Origin: a virus
Length of the DNA stretch: 53,365 bases
Virus record (IMG/VR): IMGVR_UViG_3300030101_001011
Span: 2,203 to 55,567 of that record
Strand: one strand, 5' to 3'
Positions 8,333 to 18,494 of this stretch are shown piece by piece. Positions within the stretch are counted from its first letter, which is position 1, and the number at the start of each line of letters is the position of its first letter. The notes under the pieces were generated by a model. That model did not search any database. It was not told the DNA's origin and saw only the letters and a program-made list of their open reading frames with translations. Both the position numbers and the translations under genes were made by a program.

Positions 8333-9469
8333 ATGGAAATTAAAGTAAAGGCAGTAGAGTCTCCGAGCTCTAAATCTGTACAAGAGGTAGAAAAAGAATT
8401 GTTAGAGAAGCACGAAGAGTCATTACAAAATGAAGAAGGTGAAGCTAACGATACAGGAGTGGAAGGAAGCACTGAGGGTGCCACCGCCACACCGGAACAA
8501 GAAGAAATACAGCCGCAAGGTGAAGCACAAGAATCCTCAGAGCTAAGTGAGGAAGACGTTCTTTCATATATTGGTAAAAGATATGGCAAGGAGATAAACT
8601 CATTCGATGAGTTGATGTCCGAGCGAGAGTCCTCAGAGGAATTACCTGAGGATGTAGCTGCCTATCTTAAATATAAAAAAGAGACGGGACGTGGATTCAA
8701 TGACTTCCAAAGATTACAGGAAGACTTTGATGAGATGGACCCGGACTATTTGCTAACTCAATATTACAAGGCTACGGAGACGGGTCTTGATGATGATGAC
8801 ATAGACATTATGTTGAGCGAGTTTGATTACGATGAGGACTTGGATGACGAGACTGAAGTAAAAAAAATTAAGTTAGCAAAAAAGAAAGTGATTGCAAAGG
8901 CCAAAGGGTACTTTGAGGATATGAAGGAACAATACAAGCTTCCACTTGAGTCAAGTGGTGGTGAGAGTTCGGGAATAGACGCAGAGGAGCTAGAGGCGTA
9001 TAAGCAATATACAGAGTCTGCTAAGACCCAACAGGAGCTAGGAGAGCGTAGACGAAATTGGTTTACTGAAAAAACCAACGAGGTGTTCGGAGGGGAGTTC
9101 AAAGGTTTTGAATTTTCCGTTGATGATAAATCCGTACTATACTCACCACAATCTGCTGAAGAGCTAAAGACTAAACAGTCTGACGTTATGAACTTCTTAA
9201 ATAAGTTTATGAATGAGGATGGTTTAATAGCTGATGCAGAGGGCTACCATAAGGCGATAGCAGTAGCGTCAAACCCTGAGAAGTTTGCTCAGTTCTTTTA
9301 CGAACAAGGCAAGGCTTCAGCAACTGAGGATGTGACCCGTAAGATGAAAAACATTGATATGTCTACACGGAATGCACCTGAGGTTTCTACAAAGGGGGGA
9401 ATGCAAATTCGAGCTATAAACCCTGACTCGGGGAAGGGCTTGAAAATTAGAAGTATTAAAAAGAAATAA
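8333..9469 (+). CDS. head scaffolding/assembly protein
   Basis: A 378-residue, strongly acidic and Gln/Ser-rich protein lying directly upstream of the capsid gene, as scaffolds do. Residues 1-80 are low-complexity Glu-rich. The middle (about 100-200) is acidic helix (LDDDDIDIMLSEFDYDEDLD). The C-terminal 40 residues are basic and end LKIRSIKKK, matching the basic capsid-binding tail of scaffolding proteins. No protease motif was found. Confidence 0.75.
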   Translation: MEIKVKAVESPSSKSVQEVEKELLEKHEESLQNEEGEANDTGVEGSTEGATATPEQEEIQPQGEAQESSELSEEDVLSYIGKRYGKEINSFDELMSERESSEELPEDVAAYLKYKKETGRGFNDFQRLQEDFDEMDPDYLLTQYYKATETGLDDDDIDIMLSEFDYDEDLDDETEVKKIKLAKKKVIAKAKGYFEDMKEQYKLPLESSGGESSGIDAEELEAYKQYTESAKTQQELGERRRNWFTEKTNEVFGGEFKGFEFSVDDKSVLYSPQSAEELKTKQSDVMNFLNKFMNEDGLIADAEGYHKAIAVASNPEKFAQFFYEQGKASATEDVTRKMKNIDMSTRNAPEVSTKGGMQIRAINPDSGKGLKIRSIKKK

Positions 9470-9478
9470 AAAAGAAAA

Positions 9479-10915
9479 ATGTCAGTACAAACAACACCGG
9501 GATTCGATTTGCAGCCGTCTGCAACGCAAATCCCAACAGCAACAAACTACATTACCAACTTTGACTTCTTGAATCAGTATCTTCCTGATACATATGAGAA
9601 AGAATTTGAGCGTTATGGTAATAGAACAATCGCATCTTTCCTACGATTAGTAGGTGCAGAGATGCCTTCTAACTCAGACCTTATCAAATGGGCAGAGCAG
9701 GGAAGACTACATACTAAGTATGTAAACGTAGGATCAGCAGCATTAGTAAATGCTGACACCGCTACATTCCAAGTAAACGACAACTTACAGCCTGCAGGTT
9801 CTACAGCAGGGGCTTTAGGTACACCATCTATTGCTATCCGAGTAGGACAGACGGTTATGGTTGTTCAGAACGGAGGAACAGGTAGCAATAAAGGTATCGT
9901 AACAGCGGTTCCAACTGCAAACACTTTCACTGTAGCCTTCTATGAGGCAGGTGGTCTTGTTACAGCAGGAACAGGAGTAGGTAACGCAGACGTTTCTGTA
10001 TTCATCTACGGTTCTGAATTTAAGAAAGGGACAGAAGGAATGTCAGGTTCTTTAGAGGCAGACGATATGATCTTTGACAACTCTCCAATTATCTTGAAAG
10101 ATAAGTATGCAGTATCAGGTTCTGATATGGCACAGATTGGATGGATTGAGGTAACAACTGAGAACGGAGCTAACGGATACCTATGGTACTTGAAGTCTGA
10201 GCACGAGACTCGTTTACGTTTCGATGATTACTTAGAGACTGCAATGATTGAAGCAGTTCCTGCAGAAGCAGCAGGTGGTGCAATCGCAGCAGGTTTCAAA
10301 GGTTCAGAAGGTATCTTCTACTCTGTAGAGAACAGAGGTAACGTATGGTCAGGTGGTAACCCTGTAGCTTTGGCAGACTTTGATGCTATCATCTCACGTC
10401 TTGACAAGCAAGGTTCTATCGAGGAGAACGTTATTTTCCTAGACCGACAGTTTGGTTTCGACATTGATGATATGCTTGCTGCTCAGAACTCTTATGGAGC
10501 AGGTGGTACATCTTACGGATTGTTTGACAATGACGAGGAGATGGCACTTAACTTAGGATTCACAGGATTCCGAAGAGGTTATGACTTCTACAAGTCTGAT
10601 TGGAAATACCTAAACGACCCAACAATGCGTGGTGGTTTACCAACAGGAGCAGGTTCAGGTCGTGTAAACGGTCTATTGGTTCCTGCAGGTTCAACTACTG
10701 TATATGACCAAATCCTTGGAAAGAACGCTAAGCGTCCATTCCTACACGTTCGTTACCGAGCTTCAGAGACTGAAGACAGACGATACAAGACTTGGATTAC
10801 AGGTTCAGCAGGAGGGGCACGTACTTCTGACTTAGATGCAATGGAGGTTAACTTCCTTTCTGAGAGAGCAGTATGTACTCTAGGAGCAAACAACTTCTTC
10901 TTATTCCAAGAGTAA
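9479..10915 (+). CDS. major capsid protein
   Basis: A 478-residue protein, very probably the HK97-fold capsid subunit. It follows the scaffold gene by 9 bases and has its own strong terminator, and its codon use is smoother than its neighbours (frequent GCAGGT, GTAAAC), as expected for the most expressed virion gene. An inserted beta-rich region at about 80-170 (QVNDNLQPAG to DVSVFIYGSE) looks like a capsid surface domain. The general outline (long N-arm, insertion, LRFDDYLETAMIEA spine helix) resembles capsid proteins of crAss-like podoviruses. Confidence 0.87.
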   Translation: MSVQTTPGFDLQPSATQIPTATNYITNFDFLNQYLPDTYEKEFERYGNRTIASFLRLVGAEMPSNSDLIKWAEQGRLHTKYVNVGSAALVNADTATFQVNDNLQPAGSTAGALGTPSIAIRVGQTVMVVQNGGTGSNKGIVTAVPTANTFTVAFYEAGGLVTAGTGVGNADVSVFIYGSEFKKGTEGMSGSLEADDMIFDNSPIILKDKYAVSGSDMAQIGWIEVTTENGANGYLWYLKSEHETRLRFDDYLETAMIEAVPAEAAGGAIAAGFKGSEGIFYSVENRGNVWSGGNPVALADFDAIISRLDKQGSIEENVIFLDRQFGFDIDDMLAAQNSYGAGGTSYGLFDNDEEMALNLGFTGFRRGYDFYKSDWKYLNDPTMRGGLPTGAGSGRVNGLLVPAGSTTVYDQILGKNAKRPFLHVRYRASETEDRRYKTWITGSAGGARTSDLDAMEVNFLSERAVCTLGANNFFLFQE

Positions 10916-10932
10916 GAACAGTTATAAAACCA

Positions 10933-10963
10933 AAAGGGGTGTCTTAGGGCACCCCTTTATTTT
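10933..10963 (+). terminator. rho-independent terminator after the capsid gene
   Basis: AAAGGGGTG (10933-10941) pairs with CACCCCTTT (10950-10958) around an 8-base loop, followed by ATTTT. It closes the scaffold-capsid unit. Confidence 0.85.
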
Positions 10964-10982
10964 AAATTTTAAATTATATCAA

Positions 10983-11729
10983 ATGAAAACAAAAGAAAGA
11001 TTCGTAAGCAAAAGTTATAGGCTTACAAGAGACGTAGCACCGCTTACGTTTATGTTACCATCACGTAACACTAAGAGATACCCACTACTATGGTTTGATG
11101 ATAATAAAGGAATAAATAGACCTTTACGTTATGCCGTAAATCAAAAGACACCATTCGAGGATGAGCAGGACGGTAATGCTATCGTTGAGCCTATCATATT
11201 TGAGGATGGGTTCTTACACGTGGGAAAACAAAACCAAGTTCTTCAGCAGTTCTTAAATCTACATCCTATGTATGGGAAATCATTCATAGAGATTAACGAT
11301 GAGAAGGATGCTTCAGAAGATATTGAGGTATTAAACCTAGAGGTAGACGCATTGATACAGGCACGTAGCCTTTCATTAGAGCAGCTTGAGAGCGTATGCT
11401 CTGTGTTGTTTGGTATTGATGTATCAAAGATTTCTACCGCAGAGATGAAGAGGGATATTCTAGTATATGCTAGAAACTATCCTGAAGAGTTTTTAGATAT
11501 CATTGACGATCCGATGTTAAAGCTTCAAGCTAAGGTTAATAAGTTCTTTGACAGTGGCTTGCTTACATATAGAAAGAACCGCAAAGAGGTTTGGTACAAC
11601 ACCCCAACAAACAAGAAGCGTATGTTAGTGGTTCCATTTGGAGACGATGGTGTGTCTACAGTGGCTAGCTACCTTCAGACTGATGAGGGTGTTGAATCGC
11701 TAAAGGTACTAGAGAAACTGCTAGATTAA
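10983..11729 (+). CDS. conserved phage protein of the head-tail region, function unknown
   Basis: A 248-residue soluble protein. The N-terminal ~100 residues (LTRDVAPLTFMLPSRNTKR, NPVL-like ring of hydrophobic residues) and the helical C-terminal half resemble a protein found near capsid genes of many flavobacterial phages. The acidic middle (NDEKDASEDIEVLNLEVDAL) is followed by a helix-rich segment ending LKVLEKLLD. Possible roles are connector completion or capsid vertex binding, but none is shown by sequence. Confidence 0.65.
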   Translation: MKTKERFVSKSYRLTRDVAPLTFMLPSRNTKRYPLLWFDDNKGINRPLRYAVNQKTPFEDEQDGNAIVEPIIFEDGFLHVGKQNQVLQQFLNLHPMYGKSFIEINDEKDASEDIEVLNLEVDALIQARSLSLEQLESVCSVLFGIDVSKISTAEMKRDILVYARNYPEEFLDIIDDPMLKLQAKVNKFFDSGLLTYRKNRKEVWYNTPTNKKRMLVVPFGDDGVSTVASYLQTDEGVESLKVLEKLLD

Positions 11730-11735
11730 TTTCAG

Positions 11736-11743
11736 TATCTTTG
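11736..11743 (+). promoter_or_regulatory. Bacteroidota-type -7 promoter element
   Basis: TATCTTTG lies 41 bases upstream of the ATG at 11785. It argues that the in-frame GTG at 11743 is not the start of the next gene. Confidence 0.55.
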
Positions 11744-11784
11744 TGCTGAGAATATTCTCACATAATTTGCTAATTTTTTTTACT

Positions 11785-12108
11785 ATGCAAAAGTTTTTAT
11801 CTATTCCTATCACAGCGACAGGAGAAACATCACAGCTAGTTGCTGTTGATGGTATTGTTTTAATCGAGCAAGCTAGCTCTACTACCGTTACTATTACTTA
11901 CGGAAATGCAGCGGCACAGGATGTTGTTACATTGACTATAGGTGCTGCTATGGCTTCTAATGATGTAAGTGTTAGAGACCGTATTCAGGACTCTGTAATT
12001 GCAGCACTTCAGACTTCTTGGACAAATCCAAAGTATGATGTAAGCTTTTCCGGATTAACAGTTAATTCAGGAGCAGCAGTAACTATTACAGGAATTGCTA
12101 TCGCTTAA
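11785..12108 (+). CDS. small beta-rich virion protein
   Basis: A 107-residue protein from the ATG that follows the TATCTTTG element. It is rich in Thr, Val, Ala and Ser (IEQASSTTVTITYG, SFSGLTVNSG), like the small protein at 190-456, and stands alone between a promoter and a strong terminator, as highly expressed minor capsid or decoration proteins often do. Function is inferred from this arrangement only. Confidence 0.62.
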   Translation: MQKFLSIPITATGETSQLVAVDGIVLIEQASSTTVTITYGNAAAQDVVTLTIGAAMASNDVSVRDRIQDSVIAALQTSWTNPKYDVSFSGLTVNSGAAVTITGIAIA

Positions 12109-12133
12109 TACAATTAAGTATTAAAGTAACATT

Positions 12134-12164
12134 AGAGGGCTTTTAAGGAGCCCTCTTTTTTTTT
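12134..12164 (+). terminator. rho-independent terminator
   Basis: AGAGGGCT (12134-12141) pairs with AGCCCTCT (12149-12156), followed by a run of nine T. It ends the single-gene unit at 11785-12108. Confidence 0.88.
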
Positions 12165-12167
12165 GCT

Positions 12168-12175
12168 TATCTTTG
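12168..12175 (+). promoter_or_regulatory. Bacteroidota-type -7 promoter element
   Basis: TATCTTTG begins 4 bases after the T-run of the preceding terminator and ends 17 bases before the ATG at 12193. It is the likely promoter of the tail operon. Confidence 0.65.
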
Positions 12176-12192
12176 TGTAAAGAAGATAACGA

Positions 12193-13146
12193 ATGATTAA
12201 CTCAGTAAGAAATACAGTTCTATCTATACTGAACAAGAACAACTACGGATACATCTCTCCATCAGACTTTAACCTGTTTGCAAAGCAGGCACAGTTAGAT
12301 ATATTTGATAATTACTTTTTCAATTATAACTATCAAATAAATAAGGAGAACGCTAGACAGTCAGGAACCGGATACGCTGATATCAAAAAGGGATACGAAG
12401 AGGTTATTGAAATTTTTTCAGAGACTAAGTTCTTAACAAACACTAACAACCTAGGACTAGCAAATACATTTCAGTTGCCATCATCAACTACAACAGGTGA
12501 TGACTACTACCTAATAAATAAGGTATTAGCATATCAGGATATTGTTGCTACAGGTACGACAACCGCTACTAACCCAAACTCATTAGATGACTCTAATGCT
12601 ACGTTTGTTACTGATGGTGTAGCTGTGGGAGATATTGTATGTAATACAAGGGCAACCCCTGATAGTATTGCCACAGTAACTACAACGGGTGTTCAGACAG
12701 TTCTTGGACTTTCTTCTACGATATTTACTGTGACGGGATCGAAGTATGTTGTATTTAGACCTAAACAGAACGAGCTTGAGAAGGTTACACATAGTAAGAT
12801 AACTATGTTAGGCAACTCAATGCTTACAGCACCAAATAGATTATTCCCTGCATACACTCAGGAAGGAAATATATTAACAACGTATCCATCAACTATAGAT
12901 GCGGCTGTGCTGTGTCAGTACATAAGATATCCTAAGGACCCTAAGTGGACATATGTAACACTAACAAACGGTGAGCCTGTCTTTGATTCAAGTCAGGCAG
13001 ACTTCCAAGACTTTGAGCTTAGCCTAGATGACCAAGTTGAATTGGTAAACAAGATACTTCAGTACGCAGGTATGTCTATTAGAGAGATTCAGGCGGTACA
13101 GTTTGGTAAGTCAGAGGAGCAGTATAACGACCAACAAGAAAAATAA
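12193..13146 (+). CDS. tail/head-tail connector structural protein
   Basis: A 317-residue protein. The helical N-terminus (SPSDFNLFAKQAQLDIFDNY) and the helical C-terminus (VELVNKILQYAGMSIREIQA) flank a beta-rich middle of about 130 residues. This helix-beta-helix plan, with its place at the start of the tail operon and its one-base overlap with the next gene, fits a ring protein below the portal in Bacteroidota podoviruses. The exact ring cannot be decided from sequence alone. Confidence 0.68.
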   Translation: MINSVRNTVLSILNKNNYGYISPSDFNLFAKQAQLDIFDNYFFNYNYQINKENARQSGTGYADIKKGYEEVIEIFSETKFLTNTNNLGLANTFQLPSSTTTGDDYYLINKVLAYQDIVATGTTTATNPNSLDDSNATFVTDGVAVGDIVCNTRATPDSIATVTTTGVQTVLGLSSTIFTVTGSKYVVFRPKQNELEKVTHSKITMLGNSMLTAPNRLFPAYTQEGNILTTYPSTIDAAVLCQYIRYPKDPKWTYVTLTNGEPVFDSSQADFQDFELSLDDQVELVNKILQYAGMSIREIQAVQFGKSEEQYNDQQEK

Positions 13147-14069
13147 TGGCATATATATCACAATACGAATACTACGAGAATAACGGAAAGACTCCTGAGG
13201 ATGCTAATTGGGGCTCATATCAGTACGTTAGCCTATACGATATAGTGAACAACTATATGTTGATGTATACGGGTAACCACTCTATGATTAATAACGAGGA
13301 GAGATACAAGGTCTTGTTTCACGCTAAGCGTGGTATACAGGAGCTAAACTATGATGCCTTCAAGGAAATAAAGGTTTTAGAGTTGGATGTATGTGACAAC
13401 CTAAGGTTTGTCCTTCCTCCTGACTTTGTAAATTGGGTTCGCATATCCCTGTATAAGGATGGTATATTGAGGCCAATGACTGAGAATATTCAAATAAATA
13501 GTGCGGGCTCATACTTGCAGGACAATGACTGCAAGATTCTTTTCGATCAGGACGGTAATGTATTAAAGCCTGAGTATTCAAGCTTAGACCTAGAAAGAAT
13601 TAAAGGAACCAAGAAGAGCATATATCTTAATGAGGCTAGTCAGTTCAATGGAATGTTGGGATACAACTATGATGGTTATTGGTACTTTGATTACGGCATA
13701 GGAGCGTTCTACGGGCTTAACACGGAGACTGCTAATGCTAACCCTACCTTTAGGATAGACAGGCAGGCAGGCGTAATAAATTTTGACTCATCAATGTCTG
13801 ACGAGAAGTGCATACTTGAGTATGTGTCTGATGGTATGGAAAATGGTGATGACACACAGGTAAGTGTCAACAAACTTTTTGAGGATTATATCTATGCATA
13901 CATAACATATGCAATACAGAACTCCAAGTATGGTGTTCAAGAGTATATGATTAATAGGGCTAGAAGAAATAAGACAGCACTATTACGTAATGCAAAGATT
14001 AGAATGAGTAATATTCATCCCGGCAGGTTACTACAGAACCTAAGAGGTCGGGACAAATGGATGAAGTAA
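13146..14069 (+). CDS. head-tail adaptor/tail ring protein, P22 gp4-like class
   Basis: A 307-residue protein. The section around YKVLFHAKRGIQELNYDAFK (residues about 57-76) with the following beta strands resembles the adaptor that docks on the portal in crAss-like and related podoviruses, the functional counterpart of P22 gp4. The C-terminal helix-rich region is basic (RARRNKTALLRNAKIRMSNI). It starts on the last base of the preceding gene and is followed directly by the hub gene. Confidence 0.7.
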   Translation: MAYISQYEYYENNGKTPEDANWGSYQYVSLYDIVNNYMLMYTGNHSMINNEERYKVLFHAKRGIQELNYDAFKEIKVLELDVCDNLRFVLPPDFVNWVRISLYKDGILRPMTENIQINSAGSYLQDNDCKILFDQDGNVLKPEYSSLDLERIKGTKKSIYLNEASQFNGMLGYNYDGYWYFDYGIGAFYGLNTETANANPTFRIDRQAGVINFDSSMSDEKCILEYVSDGMENGDDTQVSVNKLFEDYIYAYITYAIQNSKYGVQEYMINRARRNKTALLRNAKIRMSNIHPGRLLQNLRGRDKWMK

Positions 14070-17000
14070 ATGGCGAATTTAAAGAGACACTTTATAGCAG
14101 GCAAGATGAACAAGTCTGTAGACGAAAGACTTGTGCCTAACGGTGAGTATATTGATGCATTGAATGTAAGGCTTGGGTCTACTGAGGCATCAGAGATAGG
14201 CTCAGTTGAGAACTCAAAGGGTAACACTCAGATAACAACACTAGAGTATAACGGAACAGCCTTGAGTAATAGTGCTAAGTGTATAGGTGTCCTTGATGAC
14301 AGTGCTAACGAAAAATTATATTGGCTCGTACACGATCCTGATTTCTCTGCTACAACACCAAAGAAGCTAGACCTAATCGTATCAATAGACTTGAAGACTG
14401 ATGCATTGGTGTATCACGTTATTAGTGTGCGTAATGGTACAACATCAGATACAACGCTAAACTTTAATCCAACATATTTAGTTACAGGTATTGACTTGGT
14501 TGAAGACCAACTGTTCTTTACCGATGACTTTAATCCACCTAGGGTTATAAATGTTAAAAGAAACTATGAGAACCCTGTTGCCAACGTAGACCAATTTACT
14601 GCTGAGGAACTTCTTGTGATTAAGAAGCCACCTGTGGAGGCACCGACATTTACATTGAACCTTACTCCCGGGGAGGAGGACTACCTAGAGGAGAGATTCA
14701 TATGCTTTGGATACAGGTATAAGTATGCAGACAACCAATACTCAGCGACCTCACAGTTCTCTGAGCCTGCATTCACACCTAAACCTTTTGATTACACGGG
14801 TCGCTCAAACCTAAATGAGGGAATGGTTAATGCAAAGAATCAGGCTATCATAACTTATAACTCAGGTGGCCCACTTGTTGTTGGTATTGACCTACTATTT
14901 AAGGAGTCAGGCAATAGTATCATAAAGGTGATACAGAAGCTTGACAAGCAGGAGGAGGGACTTGCAGATAACACTGACTACACCTTTGAATTTAATAGCA
15001 ACAAGATATTTACGGTCTTACCTGACTCACAGCTACTACGTTTGTTTGATAACGTACCAAGATTTGCTCAGGCACAGACAATAATGGGTAACAGATTGGT
15101 ATATGGTAACTACGTTGATGGATACGACCTAAAGGATAAGAACGGTAGCCTAACAAGGTTAGAGTATACCGCTGAGTTGTCATCTAATGAGATTAGTATA
15201 GACTCTTTATCTACATCTTTGTCAGACTTTACATTTACAATTGATGGAAGTGTACCGGTGACTGATAGTAAGTTAACGATTGATTTTGCAGGTGCAGAGC
15301 TAACAGCAGGAAGTGAGATATCTATTGAATTTTCATTAACGCATCACTCATTCTCAAACACGGCATCTCCTACAGATGTTCCTACTGAAACATCAGGAAC
15401 AACGCCTGTAGCTTTTACCTATGTTCTTCCTCAGACATTTACAACTGTAAATGATTTAGCAACAAGCACTGACTTTATTGAAAAGATTGGTACTGCTTTG
15501 AATATAAAGCCTGTATTCGATGCGGTAAACCCCACCTCGTGTAGCGGAACAACATTTACGGATAACTACAACTGTGTGATTACACCGGTTCTTGACTCAA
15601 GCACTACGCCAACGTGGACAAAGTTTGCTTCAGGTCAGAGTGCTGATGGTCAGCCTATACTGATAGGTTCCTCAGTTGGTAGTGACAACCTTGAGCTTAC
15701 TATGCTTGCAATGCGTAGGGTAAATAATACCACAACCCCTACCCTAAATGCGTATGAGTATTTTTCAATGTCTCTTGTGTCCGTTAATATTGCAACATCA
15801 CCATCCTCACTAAGTCTTCACAGCAATAGAAACTATGAGGTAGGTATCATATATATGGATGAGTTTAACAGGTCAACCACAGCGTTAGTTAGTGAGTTTA
15901 ATTCTGTTAACATTCCTTGTGGGAATGCTCATCTTCAGAATAAGATTAAGGTAACAATACCACCGCAGCAGTTGGCACCATCGTTTGCTACACGATACAA
16001 GTTTTGCTTGAAGCCTGATAGAGATGGGTATGAGACCATATACTCAAATTTATATTTTACAAATCCCGACACGTCTGAAACGTATTTTCTTTTAGAGGGA
16101 GAGAATGCTCAGAAGGTTGAGGAAGGGGCTAGGCTTATTGTAAAGAAAGACAATAACGGATTTATGTCTGACTGCAGATTTGCTACTGTACTTGAAAAGA
16201 AAGCTTTTAGTCAACTTCCAATTATAGGAAGCACTGCTCCTGCAGGCACATATATGAGAATACTTGCTAATAATTTTTCAGTAGACACATCAGACAATGC
16301 AGTTGTTGTTCCGGGTGAAAATGTAACACAAGAAAATAATGCAGGAGACTTTCCAATACAAGTTTACTATGGACTAAGTGGGGGTAATGGTGCGTTTGCT
16401 ACATCTCCCGGTCTACCTCCATATGGTTTAACAATTACTACAGGGACTCGAATATATCCCTTTATAAGGGTTCAGAGGATAGGAAATCCATCAGGGTCTG
16501 TTTCAAGTATTGATGCTTTTGTTACAGGTCCTACAGACGGATTTGTTTCTAATGACAACTATTCAGATATAATAGAGTGGTATGAGTCTAACAATATTTT
16601 AGCAGCCCTTAACGCTAGTATTGTAAATAATGGAGACGTAACTATTCCTTCATTTAGTAATATAGCAACAGTAAACAGTACCGCTAATAATTACAATCTT
16701 GATTCCGCAGGCCAAGCTACTTTTGTTTGGTATAAAGATACTTCAGGAGGTGCCTCTAACGGAGAGGTGAGGTTTGTAACCAAAGGTGTTGAGGCTAATT
16801 TAGGTTCAGGAGATGTTGGTCAGTCTATCATAACTGTTAGATGGGTAATAATAAGAGGAGATGAGGTAATAACATTTGAGACTGAGCCTAGTGACGCACT
16901 ACCTGATGTATGGTTTGAGGGTTCTGACTCATATGCTATTGACCAAGCGACAGGATTCCATAGCGGGAATGTGCAGACACAGACAGGCTCACTGCCTGCG

Positions 17001-18491
17001 ATTGTTAACACTGACTTTGGGAACTGCTACTCATATGGTAATGGCGTAGAGAGCTACCGCATTCGTGACTCAATAAAGGGCAAGGCATTTAGCCTAGGTG
17101 AGAGAGCGTTCTCTACATCTGCTGAGGACTATCAGGAGGCTGATAGGTTTGCAGCACTTACATACAGCGGTGTGTTTAACACTGAGACAAATGTCAATAA
17201 CCTAAATGAGTTTAATCTTGGGCTACTAAACTTCAAGAACCTTGAGGAGGTGTTTGGCCCAATACAGATTCTATCAGGTAGGGAGACAGATATACTCACA
17301 CTACAGGAGGATAAGATATCATACGTACTTGCAGGTAAGAACCTTTTATCTGATGCTGCAGCAGGAAGTGCAATCACCTCAGTGCCTGAGGTATTAGGGA
17401 CACAGATAGCAAGGGTTGAGGAGTATGGCATTAGTCAGAACCCTGAGAGCTTTGTGCAGTATGGCTTCAATAAGTTCTTTACCGACTCTAAGCGTGGAGC
17501 ATTGCTACAGCTACGAGGCTCAGGACAGTCTGAGCAGCTTACCGTAATATCAGAGCTCGGTATGCGTTCCTTCTTTAGAAACTTATTTATAGGAAGTGGC
17601 AACACTCAGAAGCTTGGAGCCTTTGATCCATATATGAATGAGTTTGTTATAAGCTCAAATACCACCTTACTACCTCAAGAAGAAGAGGTATTTAACTGTG
17701 GCGTCACTAGAACAATTACAGTACAGACAGACGTTAGCTCACCAAATACATTCGCTGTTGACTTCGGTCAGAATGTTGGTGCCTGTACAATAGACTACAA
17801 TGTAACGTCACTTACAGCGGGAGACTCCGTTAGTATTGCTGAGTCGTATACAGGCTCGTCAACAACCGCTACATCTACAGGTGCAGGAACCCTCCCTTTT
17901 AATAAGAACACCACATTACCTACCAATGGTAATGTAACACTCACAGCGATACCTGCGGTTCCCGGAGGGAAGGCTAAGGCTACGGTTGAGATTACAGTAG
18001 GTTGCCCATCAGGAGACTCTTTAACAATAATTAACGTGTGCATTACTGACCCTGCAGATGAGGGTAAATTTATTCACAACGAATACAGTTGGGTTAGTGG
18101 AACATATACATCACCACAGCACACTAAGCAGATTACATTTAGAAGCTTACCAATAGGTTCAGCGGGGCCATTTGTAATTGCTGACTACAGTCAGATAACA
18201 TCATTCCAAGGTGGTGGTGTTATACCTGCAGATGGTGCTACGGTTAGTGTGACAAGTAATGCTATACCACCAAGTGATGACTACAAGTTCCCTGCTACAG
18301 GAAATAGGTTGATGTTCTTAAGGAGCAACACATTGTTCCCTAACACCGTTATAGGAATCAATAGTCTACTAGCAGCGGCTACAGACATCACTCCATCACC
18401 GATAGTGCTACCTACGGTTACCGGAACATTTACGATGCCGAGTGGTAGCAACAATGACTACCTATATATTATTCACGATTATTTTTCATAA
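14070..18491 (+). CDS. tail hub/stabilisation protein (P22 gp10 / T7 gp12-like role)
   Basis: A 1473-residue protein forming the short tail tube/hub. The N-terminal DERLVPNGEYIDALNVR signature followed by VENSKGNTQ resembles the start of tail-nozzle proteins of many podoviruses; after it come beta-propeller-like strands and many Thr/Ser-rich insertions (for example residues about 370-560), probably Ig-like or fibre-docking domains. It starts immediately after the adaptor gene. The partner gene at 18495 follows by 3 bases. Its large size compared with ~470-800 residues in P22 and T7 is explained by the inserted beta domains. Confidence 0.75.
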   Translation: MANLKRHFIAGKMNKSVDERLVPNGEYIDALNVRLGSTEASEIGSVENSKGNTQITTLEYNGTALSNSAKCIGVLDDSANEKLYWLVHDPDFSATTPKKLDLIVSIDLKTDALVYHVISVRNGTTSDTTLNFNPTYLVTGIDLVEDQLFFTDDFNPPRVINVKRNYENPVANVDQFTAEELLVIKKPPVEAPTFTLNLTPGEEDYLEERFICFGYRYKYADNQYSATSQFSEPAFTPKPFDYTGRSNLNEGMVNAKNQAIITYNSGGPLVVGIDLLFKESGNSIIKVIQKLDKQEEGLADNTDYTFEFNSNKIFTVLPDSQLLRLFDNVPRFAQAQTIMGNRLVYGNYVDGYDLKDKNGSLTRLEYTAELSSNEISIDSLSTSLSDFTFTIDGSVPVTDSKLTIDFAGAELTAGSEISIEFSLTHHSFSNTASPTDVPTETSGTTPVAFTYVLPQTFTTVNDLATSTDFIEKIGTALNIKPVFDAVNPTSCSGTTFTDNYNCVITPVLDSSTTPTWTKFASGQSADGQPILIGSSVGSDNLELTMLAMRRVNNTTTPTLNAYEYFSMSLVSVNIATSPSSLSLHSNRNYEVGIIYMDEFNRSTTALVSEFNSVNIPCGNAHLQNKIKVTIPPQQLAPSFATRYKFCLKPDRDGYETIYSNLYFTNPDTSETYFLLEGENAQKVEEGARLIVKKDNNGFMSDCRFATVLEKKAFSQLPIIGSTAPAGTYMRILANNFSVDTSDNAVVVPGENVTQENNAGDFPIQVYYGLSGGNGAFATSPGLPPYGLTITTGTRIYPFIRVQRIGNPSGSVSSIDAFVTGPTDGFVSNDNYSDIIEWYESNNILAALNASIVNNGDVTIPSFSNIATVNSTANNYNLDSAGQATFVWYKDTSGGASNGEVRFVTKGVEANLGSGDVGQSIITVRWVIIRGDEVITFETEPSDALPDVWFEGSDSYAIDQATGFHSGNVQTQTGSLPAIVNTDFGNCYSYGNGVESYRIRDSIKGKAFSLGERAFSTSAEDYQEADRFAALTYSGVFNTETNVNNLNEFNLGLLNFKNLEEVFGPIQILSGRETDILTLQEDKISYVLAGKNLLSDAAAGSAITSVPEVLGTQIARVEEYGISQNPESFVQYGFNKFFTDSKRGALLQLRGSGQSEQLTVISELGMRSFFRNLFIGSGNTQKLGAFDPYMNEFVISSNTTLLPQEEEVFNCGVTRTITVQTDVSSPNTFAVDFGQNVGACTIDYNVTSLTAGDSVSIAESYTGSSTTATSTGAGTLPFNKNTTLPTNGNVTLTAIPAVPGGKAKATVEITVGCPSGDSLTIINVCITDPADEGKFIHNEYSWVSGTYTSPQHTKQITFRSLPIGSAGPFVIADYSQITSFQGGGVIPADGATVSVTSNAIPPSDDYKFPATGNRLMFLRSNTLFPNTVIGINSLLAAATDITPSPIVLPTVTGTFTMPSGSNNDYLYIIHDYFS

Positions 18492-18494
18492 GAG

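Noticed and set aside
11743-11784. GTG start upstream of the small virion gene
   Set aside because: The GTG overlaps the last base of the TATCTTTG element; ATG at 11785 has the better context.
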